A model generated the notes under the pieces. That model was not told the DNA's origin. It saw only the letters and a list, made by a program, of their open reading frames with translations, and did not search any database. 30,998 nucleotides of DNA from CAZSWR01 sp964610885 (GTDB taxonomy: Bacteria > Bacteroidota > Ignavibacteria > Kapaibacteriales > UBA2268). Where the stretch lies: assembly GCA_964610885.1 (NCBI GenBank), contig CAZSWR010000038.1:1-30998 (forward strand), written 5' to 3'. Below, piece by piece: positions 6,687 through 14,050 of this stretch; position 1 is the stretch's first letter; each line of letters begins with the position of its first letter. Position numbers and translations under genes: made by a program.

Positions 6687-7586
6687 TTATTTTTTTGCAA
6701 AAGCATAATTCAAAAGTTTGTACACCAGGCGCGCCGTTGTGAGGTCGGGATGCGGCAGGCTTTCCATTGGCGCCAGCTCCACGACGTCGAATCCGACGAT
6801 GCGTTTGCCGCGGGACACCATTTCGCGGAATATGTCGAGCGTCTCGCTGTAGAGGAATCCGTCCGGTTCGGGCGTGCCAGTTGCCGGCATAATTGCCGGA
6901 TCGAAAAAGTCCACGTCGAACGTGATATAGACCTCGCCCGATAGCGTATCGACAACGGATTTCTGCCATTCCTTGCCGTGCAGCCCGCGCCTAATGGCCG
7001 AGGCATAGAAAGTGTGGACGCCGCGTGATTTGATGAAGCGTGACTCCTCGATACACTGGGCGCGAATGCCCACTTGAGTGATCTTTTCGGGCGGGAAGAA
7101 TTCAGCCACTCGGGCCATGAACGATGCGTGGGAATACTTCGTGCCTTCGTATTCGTCCCGTAGGTCTGAGTGCGCGTCGAAATGCAGCACAGACATCGAT
7201 GGATATTTTTCGAAATGGGCGCGAATCGGAGCAGTCGAGATTGTGTGTTCGCCGCCGAGCGTTACGACGAATTTTCCGTCATTGAGCAGTGCACCAACCT
7301 GCCCTTGGAGCGCGCTGAGCATTTGCTCGTCGTAAATGCCATCCAACTGCAAAGGTTCGATTGTAGCTATTCCGCGCTCGAAGCAGAGTTCGCGGTCGAA
7401 TTCATCATCGTAGAATTCGACGAATGCGCTAGCTTCCAGTATGGCTTCCGGCCCGATGCCCGTCCCGCCGCCGTAGCTGACTGTGTGCTCGTATCCGGCG
7501 GAAACGATTGCAATTTGAGAATTTTCATACGAAGAGAATTCTTCGTCGATTGCAAGAAAATTATTATCGGTATCTAATGTTTTCAT
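6687..7586 (-). CDS. speB: Agmatinase / ureohydrolase (SpeB-like)
   Basis: This 299-residue ureohydrolase probably splits agmatine to putrescine and urea. The binuclear manganese ligands are visible: H114 (GGEHT), D137, H139 and D141 (DAHSDLRD), D224 and D226 (FDVDFFDP). SHAS (152-155) and the C-terminal FDVVELAP also match the family. The loop normally written TPEPGG reads TPEPDG here (238-243). Length fits agmatinase better than arginase, but formiminoglutamase or guanidinobutyrase activity cannot be excluded from sequence alone. No arginine decarboxylase gene is adjacent. It lies between the HNH-like gene and the tRNA, and a strong terminator separates it from the HNH-like gene upstream. 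Confidence 0.88.
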   Translation of the reverse strand: MKTLDTDNNFLAIDEEFSSYENSQIAIVSAGYEHTVSYGGGTGIGPEAILEASAFVEFYDDEFDRELCFERGIATIEPLQLDGIYDEQMLSALQGQVGALLNDGKFVVTLGGEHTISTAPIRAHFEKYPSMSVLHFDAHSDLRDEYEGTKYSHASFMARVAEFFPPEKITQVGIRAQCIEESRFIKSRGVHTFYASAIRRGLHGKEWQKSVVDTLSGEVYITFDVDFFDPAIMPATGTPEPDGFLYSETLDIFREMVSRGKRIVGFDVVELAPMESLPHPDLTTARLVYKLLNYAFAKK

Positions 7587-7649
7587 TTCAATTCAAATAT
7601 TAAATAATACTAATTCAATAATACAGTTTTGGATCCCCCAACTCCAGAG

Positions 7650-7688
7650 ACAAAACTCGCCCAATGCTGTTTGGGCATCGGGCGAGTT
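7650..7688 (-). terminator. Strong terminator after the HNH-like gene
   Basis: On the minus strand AACTCGCCCGATGC pairs with GCATTGGGCGAGTT (one G-T wobble) around a 7-nt loop and is followed by TTTTGT. It lies 26 bp past the stop of the HNH-like gene. Confidence 0.8.
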
Positions 7689-7714
7689 AATAAATCAAAA
7701 ATTCAGAGACCGGC

Positions 7715-9415
7715 CTATAATTTGTCGATTTCTTTCTGTATGTCTTCCACGCGGGATTTCGTTTCGTCGATGCTTTTTTGTTTGTCGCCGATGCGGAATT
7801 CAATTGCGTCGATGATTTCTTGGATTTCTTTGCGTTGTTCCTCGGTTGCCGTTTCGGGCAGCTGAGTAATTTTTTCTTTTTGGTAGCTGAGCGAGCGTGA
7901 ATCCCATTGGATCGAATCGTTGAGTCGGTCCACTTTGTTCTGTAGGTTCACGATGATTGTGCGCAATTTCTCCGATTTCTCTTCTTTCACGCGGTCGCGG
8001 TGTTCGCGGCGGCGTTTGTCGAAGATGTCGAATCCCTCGCGAATCTTTGCAAAGAGTTCGTTGCGTTGGTCGCGGTTCAATTTGAGCAGTTTCACTTCGC
8101 TCTGCACGGCGAGGAGTTTCTCGCGGACCAGCCCGAAATCGAACGAATTTTCTACGTCGTTCATCGTTTCGCCGACTTTAGTTGTCAGTTTTCCATAGTT
8201 TTCGGTGCATTCCTTTTCGAAGGATTCGCGTTCGGACGATTGGCGTTCGTTCAGCGCATCGAAAGTGGTACGGATGGCGGCGTAGAGTTCGTCGCGGTGT
8301 TCGCGTTTCAGTTTCGTATTTTTCAATTCGCCCTGAGTAGCGATGAGTTTTTCGCGGGCTTCCTTGAAGTTTTCAGCATTTTGCGCGAAGGCGATAGCTT
8401 CGTCCACCACCACTTTGACGGCCGAGTAGTTCGTTTCGGCTTCTGCCTCGAATACGGAACGTTCTTCGTTTTGGCGTTTGTTCAATTTGTCGAACGATTC
8501 CTGTATCTTCGTGAAGAGGTCTTCGCGGTTTTCGCGTTTCAGCTTGAGGCCTTTGAAGAGGCTTTGGGCGGCGATCAGTTTCTCGCGAGCGGAATTGAAG
8601 TTCGTTGCTGTTTCGGAGTATGCAACGGCTTCCTCGACCTTCGATTTCAGGTTGTGGTAGTTATCGATGCACTCCATTTCGAAGCGTTCCCATTCCTCCT
8701 GTTGGCGGCGGTTAAGGTCCTCGAAGGCAGCAAAGAGCTTGGCCTGGAGTTCGTCGCGGTGTTCGCGGCGGATCTGAAGCGATTTAAGCGTGGCCTGCAG
8801 GGCAACCAATTGCTCGCGGCCGGCACGGAATTCGGCGGATTCGGCCACTTGGGGCAGAGTTTCGGCGAATTTCGCGTTCAATATATCATAGTTCTTTTTG
8901 AATTCAATTTCAAGAATTTCGTTGTCTTCAGACAATTTTTTGTTAATCTTGTCCAATGCTTCGCTGAGCGGATTGATGCGGGTTTCGAGTTCTTCCTTCG
9001 GAATGGAGAGAGAACGAATAGAATTAATGGCTTCTCTCAGCTTGGGTTTGGCCTCGCGATAGCGCGAGAGGTCTTCGGTCATCGAAAGAAGCGATGCAAC
9101 TTCCTTATCGAGGTCTGTGAGTACGTTTTCAATACTGTAGTTCGAGAAGTTAGCATGGGGGAAGGCGTAACGTTTGGCTTGGGATTCCAAACCTTCGGGA
9201 GTATCTGCGCTAACCTCTGTGTGGCAGTGGTTGCAGAGCATCAGGAAATTGTCAGAGGCCCCTCCGTTGTTCATAGGTTGCAGTTTCAAGTACAGCTTTT
9301 CGGCCGAGGCTTCAACTTCCTCTACCTTTTTGCCACATAAGCCACACATTCCTTTTTGGCGTTGGCTTATTTCCTCTTTGATTAAGTTTGTCAGTTCCAA
9401 ATCTTCACCATACAT
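7715..9415 (-). CDS. HNH-like zinc protein with five 77-residue helical repeats
   Basis: From ATG 9413-9415 the protein is 566 residues. Residues about 20-70 look like an HNH/McrA-type domain: C24xxC27, then QPMNNGGASDNFLMLC61NHC64H. The usual HH before IxP in this motif is replaced by L-K (residues 43-44), so catalysis is doubtful. From residue 119 to about 500 five repeats of exactly 77 residues follow, with starts at 119, 196, 273, 350 and 427. Each of the later ones begins F-x3-REKL and contains a KLKREHRDEL-like block. They are helical, charged and resemble DUF349-type repeats (tentative). A coiled coil ends the protein. A TTG start at 9505 would add 30 residues that look non-native. Function unknown; DNA binding, possibly defence-related, is a guess. 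Confidence 0.75.
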   Translation of the reverse strand: MYGEDLELTNLIKEEISQRQKGMCGLCGKKVEEVEASAEKLYLKLQPMNNGGASDNFLMLCNHCHTEVSADTPEGLESQAKRYAFPHANFSNYSIENVLTDLDKEVASLLSMTEDLSRYREAKPKLREAINSIRSLSIPKEELETRINPLSEALDKINKKLSEDNEILEIEFKKNYDILNAKFAETLPQVAESAEFRAGREQLVALQATLKSLQIRREHRDELQAKLFAAFEDLNRRQQEEWERFEMECIDNYHNLKSKVEEAVAYSETATNFNSAREKLIAAQSLFKGLKLKRENREDLFTKIQESFDKLNKRQNEERSVFEAEAETNYSAVKVVVDEAIAFAQNAENFKEAREKLIATQGELKNTKLKREHRDELYAAIRTTFDALNERQSSERESFEKECTENYGKLTTKVGETMNDVENSFDFGLVREKLLAVQSEVKLLKLNRDQRNELFAKIREGFDIFDKRRREHRDRVKEEKSEKLRTIIVNLQNKVDRLNDSIQWDSRSLSYQKEKITQLPETATEEQRKEIQEIIDAIEFRIGDKQKSIDETKSRVEDIQKEIDKL

Positions 9416-9547
9416 AATATGTAAAACACAACAAAGTACATAGAATTGCAATTTACGATATTTTTCTTGCAATCCAATACTGAGAGGGTTTATTTTTTTA
9501 TTCAATCCATATTTTGTAATTTACCATTGATTGAAAATACGATAGGA

Positions 9548-10168
9548 ATGGCACCGATGAAAGAATTGAATTTGGGATTTTTGGCCTCGCATGGCGGCAG
9601 CAATATGCAGGCTATTATCAATGAAATCAAAGCAGGCAAGCTCGACGGAGTGGCTGCGCGCTGCGTTATATCGAACAATTCTGCATCGATGGCGCTCGAC
9701 CGCGCCCGCCGCGAGGGCATCCCGGCCTTCCATATCAGCTCCGCGCAGTTCCCAGACGATGGCAGCCTCAGCAAGGCCATTATCGACACTTTCGACGAGT
9801 TTGGCGTGAACATCGTCATACTCGCCGGCTACATGAAGAAACTGCCCACGAGCGTCATCAACCACTTCCAAGGCCGCGTGCTGAACATACATCCTGCGCT
9901 TTTGCCCAAGTTCGGCGGCGCTGGCATGTACGGCACCCGCGTCCACGAAGCAGTTATCGCTGCCGGCGAAAAGATTTCCGGCGCCACGATCCACGTCGTC
10001 AACGACCAATTCGACTCGGGCCGCATCCTGGCGCAAATGTCCGTCCCCGTAATGCCGGACGACACAGCAGACACGCTCGCCCTGCGCGTGCTCAGCGTGG
10101 AACACGTGCTTTATGCCGACACTCTGCGAAAGATTGCTTCAGGCGAAATTGACCTGAACTGCAAATAA
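9548..10168 (+). CDS. purN: Phosphoribosylglycinamide formyltransferase PurN
   Basis: This protein transfers a formyl group from 10-formyl-THF to GAR in purine biosynthesis. From ATG 9548 it is 206 residues, the usual PurN size. Motifs: SHGGSNMQAI (residues 14-23, phosphate-binding GSN), ISNNSAS (41-47), VILAGYMKKLP (90-100) and NIHPALLPKFGGAGMYG (113-129). The catalytic triad is N113, H115 and D153 (HVVNDQFDSG). RVLSVEHVLY near the C-terminus is also typical. ATG 9557 is an alternative start. It is divergent from the HNH-like gene. No other pur genes are nearby. A long repeat-filled gap follows. Confidence 0.95.
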   Translation: MAPMKELNLGFLASHGGSNMQAIINEIKAGKLDGVAARCVISNNSASMALDRARREGIPAFHISSAQFPDDGSLSKAIIDTFDEFGVNIVILAGYMKKLPTSVINHFQGRVLNIHPALLPKFGGAGMYGTRVHEAVIAAGEKISGATIHVVNDQFDSGRILAQMSVPVMPDDTADTLALRVLSVEHVLYADTLRKIASGEIDLNCK

Positions 10169-10174
10169 TGTAGG

Positions 10175-10202
10175 TAAAAGTAACAAGTAGAAAGTTGCAA
10201 GC
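10175..10202 (-). repeat. Heptamer tandem repeat (4 units)
   Basis: On the minus strand the units are GCTTGCA, ACTTTCT, ACTTGTT and ACTTTTA, in exact 7-bp phase. Related arrays lie at 10320-10347, 10374-10408 and 11591-11625. Confidence 0.65.
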
Positions 10203-10208
10203 AGAATA

Positions 10209-10237
10209 ATTTGTATGGGCTGGTTTCAAACCCGTCC
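10209..10237. repeat. Palindromic direct repeat, copy 1
   Basis: AATTTGTA followed by GGGCTGGTTTCAAACCCG and TCC. It recurs in the same orientation at 10411-10441 with a two-base length difference. The core GGTTTcAAACC is self-complementary. Confidence 0.7.
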
Positions 10238-10240
10238 AAG

Positions 10241-10320
10241 GATTGACTGATGAGCTGATGTGGTGATGTGTTGATAAGCAGATGAGCTGATGTGTTGATA
10301 AGCAGATGAGCTGATTAGTT
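10241..10320 (+). repeat. Octamer tandem array (10 units)
   Basis: Ten consecutive 8-bp units starting GAT: GATTGACT, GATGAGCT, GATGTGGT, GATGTGTT, GATAAGCA, GATGAGCT, GATGTGTT, GATAAGCA, GATGAGCT, GATTAGTT. Three units form a perfect 24-bp double repeat at 10265-10312. The same octamer family occurs at 13867-13890, 17071-17190 and 24512-24551. Confidence 0.85.
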
Positions 10321-10347
10321 GCAAGTGGAAAGGTAAAAGTAGCAAGT
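10320..10347 (-). repeat. Heptamer tandem repeat (4 units)
   Basis: On the minus strand the units are ACTTGCT, ACTTTTA, CCTTTCC and ACTTGCA. It starts directly at the end of the octamer array. Confidence 0.6.
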
Positions 10348-10373
10348 CAAATCAACTTAGAAGAGTACAATCT

Positions 10374-10408
10374 ACTTGCAACTTGTTACTTGCAACTTTC
10401 TACTTGAG
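10374..10408 (+). repeat. Heptamer tandem repeat (5 units)
   Basis: The units are ACTTGCA, ACTTGTT, ACTTGCA, ACTTTCT and ACTTGAG in exact 7-bp phase. It is inverted relative to the arrays at 10175 and 10320, so transcripts could pair. Confidence 0.7.
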
Positions 10409-10410
10409 AA

Positions 10411-10441
10411 AATTTGTAGGGGGCTGGTTTCAAACCCGTCC
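10411..10441. repeat. Palindromic direct repeat, copy 2
   Basis: Second copy of the block at 10209-10237 (AATTTGTA, then GGGCTGGTTTCAAACCCG). Confidence 0.7.
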
Positions 10442-10452
10442 GACTTTTCAGT

Positions 10453-10486
10453 AGCTGTGCACACACTTCCGAAGTGTGGCACAGCT
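10453..10486. repeat. Long palindrome, copy 1
   Basis: AGCTGTGCACACACTTC and GAAGTGTGGCACAGCT flank a single C; the arms are complementary apart from one inserted base. The perfect version of the same palindrome lies at 13834-13866. Confidence 0.7.
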
Positions 10487-10601
10487 TAGTTCCCAATCTA
10501 AATCACACTAATCATAAAAATCAGCTAAATCAGCGGTCCAGGCATACGGAATTTTCTTATTTTTGTATATTGATATGTATAATTAAGCTCTCTCGAACAA
10601 A

Positions 10602-11390
10602 ATGAATAAAATTACTGAAAAAGCCATAGAGGCCGCTGCCCGAGCCGGAGAAATCCTTCGCGAAGGGTTCGGCGCCGAGTTCAATATCATGAACAAAGAA
10701 GGCAAAAACAACTTAGTTACCGAATATGACTACCGCTCCGAAGAGACAATCATCGGCATGATCAAACAGGCTTTCCCCGATTCGTCGTTCCTGGCCGAAG
10801 AATCCGGCAAGGGCGGCCGAGAGGGCGCCGGACTGCGCTGGGTCATCGATCCGCTGGACGGCACAGTGAACTTCGCCCATAAATTACCCGTTTTCTCTGT
10901 CAGCATCGCCGCCGAATTGGACGGACGAATCGTCTCGGGAGTGATCTACCACCCCATGCTCGACGAAATGTTCGTCGCCGAACGCGGCTCGGGAGCCTTC
11001 CTGAACGGCCGCGCAATCAAAGTATCGCAAAACGCAAATTTCGACTCAGCCTTCCTCGTTACCGGCTTCCCGTACAACGTAACGCAGAACCCCAAGCATT
11101 GCCTCGAAACCTTCGTCTCGATGATCCGCCGCGGCATTCCCGTCCGGCGACTTGGCTCCGCTGCGCTGGACCTGGCGTACGTGGCCGCCGGACGCTTCGA
11201 TGGATTCTGGGAGCTGAACCTAAACCCATGGGACGTGGCCGCGGGCGCAATACTCGTCGAAGAGGCCGGAGGCCGCGTTACCACATATACCAACGAGGAA
11301 TACTCGATACACGCCGACACCATACTCGCCACGAATGGACTGATACACGACGAATCCGTCAGAACACTCGAAGTGCCGGCAGAAATGTAG
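10602..11390 (+). CDS. Inositol monophosphatase family protein (SuhB-like)
   Basis: This 262-residue protein belongs to the Mg-dependent, lithium-sensitive phosphatase family. The metal-binding motifs are complete: AEES with E67 (residues 65-68), WVIDPLDGTVNF (80-91, with D83 and D86) and PWDVAAGAILVEEAGG (209-224, with D211). LVTEYDYRSE near the N-terminus is the usual LVTxxDxxxE. The natural substrate may be inositol-1-phosphate or another sugar phosphate. In enterobacteria SuhB also works in ribosomal RNA transcription, but that role cannot be assumed here. Size fits the family. It stands alone between two repeat-rich gaps. Confidence 0.92.
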   Translation: MNKITEKAIEAAARAGEILREGFGAEFNIMNKEGKNNLVTEYDYRSEETIIGMIKQAFPDSSFLAEESGKGGREGAGLRWVIDPLDGTVNFAHKLPVFSVSIAAELDGRIVSGVIYHPMLDEMFVAERGSGAFLNGRAIKVSQNANFDSAFLVTGFPYNVTQNPKHCLETFVSMIRRGIPVRRLGSAALDLAYVAAGRFDGFWELNLNPWDVAAGAILVEEAGGRVTTYTNEEYSIHADTILATNGLIHDESVRTLEVPAEM

Positions 11391-11454
11391 TCAATCCCGT
11401 TCGTGGCAGTGCTAATGTGTACTTTGAATTTGATATTTTTTTACTTCAAATTTG

Positions 11455-11573
11455 GGGGGGGGCTCAAAAGTGTCATTCTCAAGCGAAGTGAAGAATCCAT
11501 TGTTGTCCATAAATTAATGCAATTTATGGATGTTTCACTTCGTTCAACATGACGGAAAAGCAGTTTCTCGGGG
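11455..11573. mobile_element. MITE-like element, copy 2 (degenerate ends)
   Basis: Carries the same internal arms as the other copies (GCGAAGTGAAGAATCCAT on the left, ATGGATGTTTCACTTCGTTC on the right) but lacks intact terminal CTGTCTC repeats. It starts in a run of G at 11454-11462. Confidence 0.6.
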
Positions 11574-11590
11574 TGGTTTGCAATTCCCAA

Positions 11591-11625
11591 ACTTGTTCCT
11601 TGCAACTTGTTCCTTGCAACTTTTA
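11591..11625 (+). repeat. Heptamer tandem repeat (5 units) before dapF
   Basis: ACTTGTT, CCTTGCA, ACTTGTT, CCTTGCA and ACTTTTA in exact 7-bp phase, ending 13 bp before the dapF ATG. The repeat therefore forms most of the dapF leader. Confidence 0.7.
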
Positions 11626-11638
11626 ATTGATACTTGAA

Positions 11639-12526
11639 ATGAAATACGACGTTACATATATGTCCGGCGCGGGAAACACCTTCTCGGTGGTGAGTGCAGG
11701 AGCGCTTGCCGAAACCGCCTTGCAAGGCCCTGCCCTGACCGCAGAAACGGCTCGGCGCCTGTGTTCAATTGGCGAAAAGACCGAGGGTTTGCTCGTGGTC
11801 GGCCCCGCCACCGGCGCAACGGACTTCTCGGCGCAGTTTTTCAATCCGGACGGCTCGTGCGGCATGATGTGCGGCAATGGCGGGCGTTGCGCGGTCGCAT
11901 ACGCAGAGAGTATCGGCCTTGTGTCGCGCGATTCGGGCGAGCTTACATTTGATTTGTCCGGCACGGTGTATCGCGCTCGGTTCACTAATCGCGGCGTCTG
12001 CTTAGCGTTTCCGCCGGCCCGATCCGCTAAGCGCATGACTATTTCGACAGAATTTGGCGAGATTTCGGGAACCTACGTCGATGTGGGCACCGACCATTTT
12101 GTCGTGAACTTTTCCGAGCTGATGAATTGCATCAATCCCGACAAACTGACCGCCATCGCGTCCGCCGGGCCATCCGCCCCGAATTATTTGAGGGAGAAAC
12201 TTCGCACGCCCGATTTCGATTTCATTGCATTTGCCCGCGCCCTTAGGCACCACGAGGCATTTGCGCCGCGCGGCGCGAACGTGAACCTATTCGCCGAGCT
12301 GGGCGATTGCAATTTGGAATTGCGCACATTCGAGCGCGGCGTGGAGACCGAAACGGGAGCTTGCGGCACCGGCGCGATTTCCACCGCGATCGGCTATGGC
12401 GCCACTGGCCGCGAGGTCAGGATCGTCCCGCCCAGCGGAGACCCGCTTTTCGTTACAATCCTCGGCGATGAAGTACTTTTGGAGGGCAGCGCCTACGCCA
12501 CGGGCAGAAATAGTTTTGAAATATAA
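11639..12526 (+). CDS. dapF: Diaminopimelate epimerase DapF
   Basis: DapF converts LL- to meso-diaminopimelate for lysine and peptidoglycan synthesis. From ATG 11639 the protein is 295 residues. The two catalytic cysteines are visible: C78 in NPDGSCGMMCGNGGRC and C242 in ERGVETETGACGTGA. The opening MSGAGNTF matches the family (M-x-G-x-GNDF, with T for D). The usual GETLACGTG is ETGACGTG here, a mild change close to the active site. A TTG at 11627 would add four residues and is less likely. The leader is made of heptamer repeats and lacks a clear Shine-Dalgarno sequence. The STAS-fusion gene follows after 51 bp and may be co-transcribed. Confidence 0.93.
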   Translation: MKYDVTYMSGAGNTFSVVSAGALAETALQGPALTAETARRLCSIGEKTEGLLVVGPATGATDFSAQFFNPDGSCGMMCGNGGRCAVAYAESIGLVSRDSGELTFDLSGTVYRARFTNRGVCLAFPPARSAKRMTISTEFGEISGTYVDVGTDHFVVNFSELMNCINPDKLTAIASAGPSAPNYLREKLRTPDFDFIAFARALRHHEAFAPRGANVNLFAELGDCNLELRTFERGVETETGACGTGAISTAIGYGATGREVRIVPPSGDPLFVTILGDEVLLEGSAYATGRNSFEI

Positions 12527-12577
12527 TTCCAAGTTAAACGGTATTTAATCAGTCGCAAACAATAAGGCACAAACGCA

Positions 12578-13813
12578 ATGGATAACAAATTAGAAATCGA
12601 AGGCCAATCGCGGGACGAAATGCTCATCCTCCGATTGAAAGGCCGGATTGATGCTTTCTGGACGAATTATTTGGAAACGAAAATCGACGAAGAAATTCGG
12701 AATGGTAATATAAATATTTCATTGGATCTGGGCGAAGTTAACTACGTAAGTTCGATCGGGCTTCGGCTCTTCGTCAAAACGCAGAAGGCCCTTGCGAAGC
12801 TCGGCGGACAGTTCTCGATTTGCCAGACCTCGCCGGAAGTCAAGGAGATACTGACGCTAACCGGCATGGCGAGCCTTTTCGCGGCACCGCCCGCGCGGAG
12901 ATCTACGACTGTGGCCGAAACCGCCGTGATGATTGCAAACTCGTTGATCGAAAAGAGAGTGATCGACAAGCGGGCGTCCTTCGTGTGCCGCAGCATCGGA
13001 TCGCCGGACAGTTGGAAGGGCGGCCGCATGGCTGCCGACGGCCTATCGGAAATCGTTTTCGGCAACAATAAATATGGCATTGGCATTGGCGCGATCGGAT
13101 CGGACAAGCGGGACTGCGCAGTGCGTTTGGGCGAATTCATCGCCACGGCGAACTACGCATCGTACCAACCGACGGACGACACCGAAATGCCGGATTTCGC
13201 CGCCACCGAGGGCATTTACCTTCCCAAGATGAAAATATTCACGGGGCTGCTTTTCGAGGGCGAATTTTCGCATCAATATCGTTTCGAAATCGAAAAGAAC
13301 ACCGATCCGCTGCCGCTTGGTTTGATACTATCCAATATTATCGAAAACACAGGATTCGAGACTTGCTTCGTGATGATGGCCGCCGAGACAGATTCATTCG
13401 TTGGTTCTGCGCTGAAGCGTTCGCCGTTGGACGGCTCGATGACCGAGCACAACAAATCGACAATCGAGCGCGAGTATTCTCGGATGACTACGCTCACAGC
13501 CGGTTTAATCACCAAATCGGGCGAAGAGCGCATCAGGCGCATCACGAGATTAATCGACAACGACGCCGGAATCTTCGGGCATCTGCATACCGCGCTTTTC
13601 AATTTCGTCCCGCTGCGGAAGGAAATGCTCGCCACGAATCAGACGCTGGAAGTGCTCTACGACAGCGGGCAGATCGTGGACGTGCTGCATTTGCTTGGCA
13701 ATTCACGCCAACAAGGCGGCATGGGCCAGACCACATTCGTTCAGGGCAACATCTGGATCGGCAGAATCGACGACATCCGCCCATTCGACACAGATTATTC
13801 ATCAGAGAAATAG
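12578..13813 (+). CDS. STAS-domain protein with ~300-residue C-terminal extension
   Basis: Residues about 5-105 of this 411-residue protein form a STAS domain of the anti-sigma-factor-antagonist type: LRLKGRIDA (18-26), LDLGEVNYVSSIGLRLFVKTQKAL (49-72), then FSICQTSPEVKEILTLTGM. S58 or S59 lies where SpoIIAA-type proteins are phosphorylated. The remaining ~300 residues (with GNNKYGIGIGAIG, RLGEFIATANYASYQPTDD and LRKEMLATNQTLEVLYDSGQ) are not a family I recognise. No transmembrane segments are seen. Classical antagonists are ~110 residues, so the extension may be an effector or sensor module. No anti-sigma kinase or PP2C phosphatase gene is adjacent. The gene ends in a convergent region with uvrA. 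Confidence 0.75.
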   Translation: MDNKLEIEGQSRDEMLILRLKGRIDAFWTNYLETKIDEEIRNGNINISLDLGEVNYVSSIGLRLFVKTQKALAKLGGQFSICQTSPEVKEILTLTGMASLFAAPPARRSTTVAETAVMIANSLIEKRVIDKRASFVCRSIGSPDSWKGGRMAADGLSEIVFGNNKYGIGIGAIGSDKRDCAVRLGEFIATANYASYQPTDDTEMPDFAATEGIYLPKMKIFTGLLFEGEFSHQYRFEIEKNTDPLPLGLILSNIIENTGFETCFVMMAAETDSFVGSALKRSPLDGSMTEHNKSTIEREYSRMTTLTAGLITKSGEERIRRITRLIDNDAGIFGHLHTALFNFVPLRKEMLATNQTLEVLYDSGQIVDVLHLLGNSRQQGGMGQTTFVQGNIWIGRIDDIRPFDTDYSSEK

Positions 13814-13833
13814 AGAAATACTGGTACGAGGAA

Positions 13834-13866
13834 AGCTGTGCCACACTTCGGAAGTGTGGCACAGCT
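13834..13866. repeat. Long perfect palindrome, copy 2
   Basis: AGCTGTGCCACACTTC, a central G, then GAAGTGTGGCACAGCT: 16-bp perfect arms. It matches 10453-10486. Placed between convergent genes it could act as a bidirectional terminator, though no T tract follows. Confidence 0.75.
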
Positions 13867-13890
13867 GATGTGAAGATGAGCTGATTGCTA
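13867..13890 (+). repeat. Octamer tandem repeat (3 units)
   Basis: GATGTGAA, GATGAGCT and GATTGCTA directly abut the long palindrome at 13834-13866. Confidence 0.55.
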
Positions 13891-13898
13891 GCCAGGAG

Positions 13899-13932
13899 AG
13901 TCATACTACCATTTCGAAATGGTAGTATGACT
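13899..13932. repeat. 34-nt perfect palindrome
   Basis: The left arm AGTCATACTACCATTTC and its exact complement meet at a central TTCGAA. It sits between convergent genes, where it may act as a transcription barrier or an REP-type repeat. Confidence 0.7.
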
Positions 13933-14050
13933 TATGTCTATAATAATCATTCGCTTACAGATTCCCCTACTTGCTGTGGAGGGGTGCTCGAAGAGCGGGG
14001 TGGTTTGTGAATTGTGTTAATTTCTGTATTATACCACCCCAAAAAACAAA

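Larger units (their letters stand above)
10169..10601. other. Intergenic mosaic of repeats, no gene
   Basis: This gap is almost entirely repeats. It has heptamer arrays at 10175-10202, 10320-10347 and 10374-10408 and an octamer array at 10241-10320. A duplicated palindromic block around GGTTTCAAACC sits at 10209-10237 and 10411-10441, and a long palindrome at 10453-10486. Just before the next gene, TATTTTTG at 10558-10565 fits the FCB -7 box without a clear -33 element. Confidence 0.75.

Noticed and set aside
6557..6742. 61-residue frame beginning MGSTGFEPVTSS
   Set aside because: This is the well-known artefact of translating the antisense of a tRNA gene. It overlaps tRNA-Val(GAC).
8000..9340. 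446-residue open frame on the plus strand
   Set aside because: It lies wholly opposite the HNH-like gene, whose minus-strand product has a recognisable motif and a regular repeat. The plus frame is a by-product of its GAA/GAG-rich codons.
9416..9505. 30-residue N-terminal extension of the HNH-like protein
   Set aside because: It needs a TTG start. Its sequence is unlike the rest of the protein, and ATG 9415 places the zinc motif normally near the N-terminus.
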